From: a virus
IMG/VR virus record: IMGVR_UViG_3300025131_010455
Span: 1 to 53,474 of that record
Length of the DNA stretch: 53,474 bases
Reading direction: 5' to 3' (one strand)
Below, in pieces: positions 53,095-53,474 of this stretch. The notes below the pieces were generated by a model. That model searched no databases. It was not told where the DNA came from and worked only from the letters and a program-made list of their open reading frames with translations. Within the stretch, counting starts at the first letter, position 1. Each line of letters starts with the position of its first letter. Made by a program: the position numbers and the translations under genes.

Positions 53095-53435
53095 GGTCTT
53101 TTCCAAATAAGACTTCCAGTGCGAGTCTTTACTTCTTGTAAGTATTGATGTGCATATAAGGCTAGCATAGTTTTATCTTCGTCGACATATTCATATATTT
53201 CATCTTTAGTAAATAACAATATTGCATTACAAAAGGTTTTAACTTTTTTATTAATATCTTCTTTGGTGATGCTGTTGGTAAAATGCAATTTATATTGCGC
53301 ATTAAGTGCTGATTTATCGTGAACTTTTAAATCTATTAACAAATACACACTTCCAGCTGGATAATTGGCTTCTATTGTTATGGTTGGGGGGTCGCAAACA
53401 TAATCTAGATATCTGATTGATGATTTAAATACCAT
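53091..53435 (-). CDS. Small protein of unknown function
   Basis: 114 residues. The sequence MVFKSSIRYLDYVCDPP, then TITIEANYPAGSVYLLIDLK and YAHQYLQEVKTRTGSLIWKR suggests an alpha/beta domain with a final helix. There are no recognisable motifs. ATG 53435 has GGAGG seven bases upstream and replaces the longer TTG start at 53450. It converges with the serine protease gene, sharing the last four bases (TTAA) as stop overlap. Another gene could lie upstream beyond the right edge. Confidence 0.72.
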   Translation of the reverse strand: MVFKSSIRYLDYVCDPPTITIEANYPAGSVYLLIDLKVHDKSALNAQYKLHFTNSITKEDINKKVKTFCNAILLFTKDEIYEYVDEDKTMLALYAHQYLQEVKTRTGSLIWKRP

Positions 53436-53474
53436 ATTTACACCCTCCAAGTTGCTGTTTCAAAAACACAAGGC

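Overview
The window looks like part of the genome of a large tailed phage with a contractile, T4-like tail (myovirus type). The evidence is a run of baseplate genes in the expected order: hub lysozyme, spike, gp25-like protein and gp6-like protein. A T4 gp55-like late sigma factor and several small proteins of the marine T4-like (cyanophage/pelagiphage) type support this, as do dense packing and very short gaps. The DNA is AT-rich. The host cannot be read from the sequence; an aquatic Gram-negative host is my inference. Nearly every gene is on the minus strand, so transcription runs from high to low coordinates. There is one plus-strand gene (serine protease, 52303-53094). I saw no tRNA, CRISPR array, insertion sequence or integrase, and no gene-free stretch longer than about 120 bases.

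Layout in order of coordinate. (1) 1-23535, virion baseplate and tail-tip module: a giant gene of at least 2971 codons that runs off the left edge (LamG-type lectin domain near its N terminus); a 571-aa DNRLRE-like protein; a gp6/J-like wedge protein; a gp25-like wedge protein; a 2081-aa protein I cannot classify; a spike-like protein; a 671-aa fusion of an alpha/beta-hydrolase and a CHAP/NlpC-like amidase; and a hub protein with a lysozyme-like transglycosylase domain. (2) 23537-25294, small genes including the gp55-like late sigma factor, a membrane protein and a zinc-ribbon protein. (3) 25287-48607, a 23-kb block of about 26 glycan genes: at least eight glycosyltransferases, two short UDP-sugar dehydrogenases, two SDR epimerase/decarboxylase-type enzymes, NeuB-like and NeuA-like enzymes, a HAD-nucleotidyltransferase fusion, a B12/radical SAM enzyme, a polysaccharide deacetylase, a GDPD-like protein and several methyltransferases. 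(4) 48627-53435, a nucleic-acid and protease module: a PD-(D/E)XK nuclease with four cysteines, two small proteins, an HExxH metallopeptidase, a PIN-PhoH ATPase, a secreted trypsin-like protease and an unknown protein.

The glycan genes are chained by ATGA, GTGA, TAATG and TAGTG overlaps, so they are probably translated as coupled units and work as one pathway. That pathway would make activated uronic-acid or pentose and nonulosonic-acid sugars, assemble them and decorate them with methyl groups. Whether the product sits on the virion or on the host surface cannot be told from sequence. The baseplate module carries its own set of cell-envelope hydrolases, as expected for a phage that must cross an elaborate envelope.

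Many starts were moved from the longest open frame to one supported by a ribosome-binding site or a stop-start overlap. Several of these are GTG or TTG.
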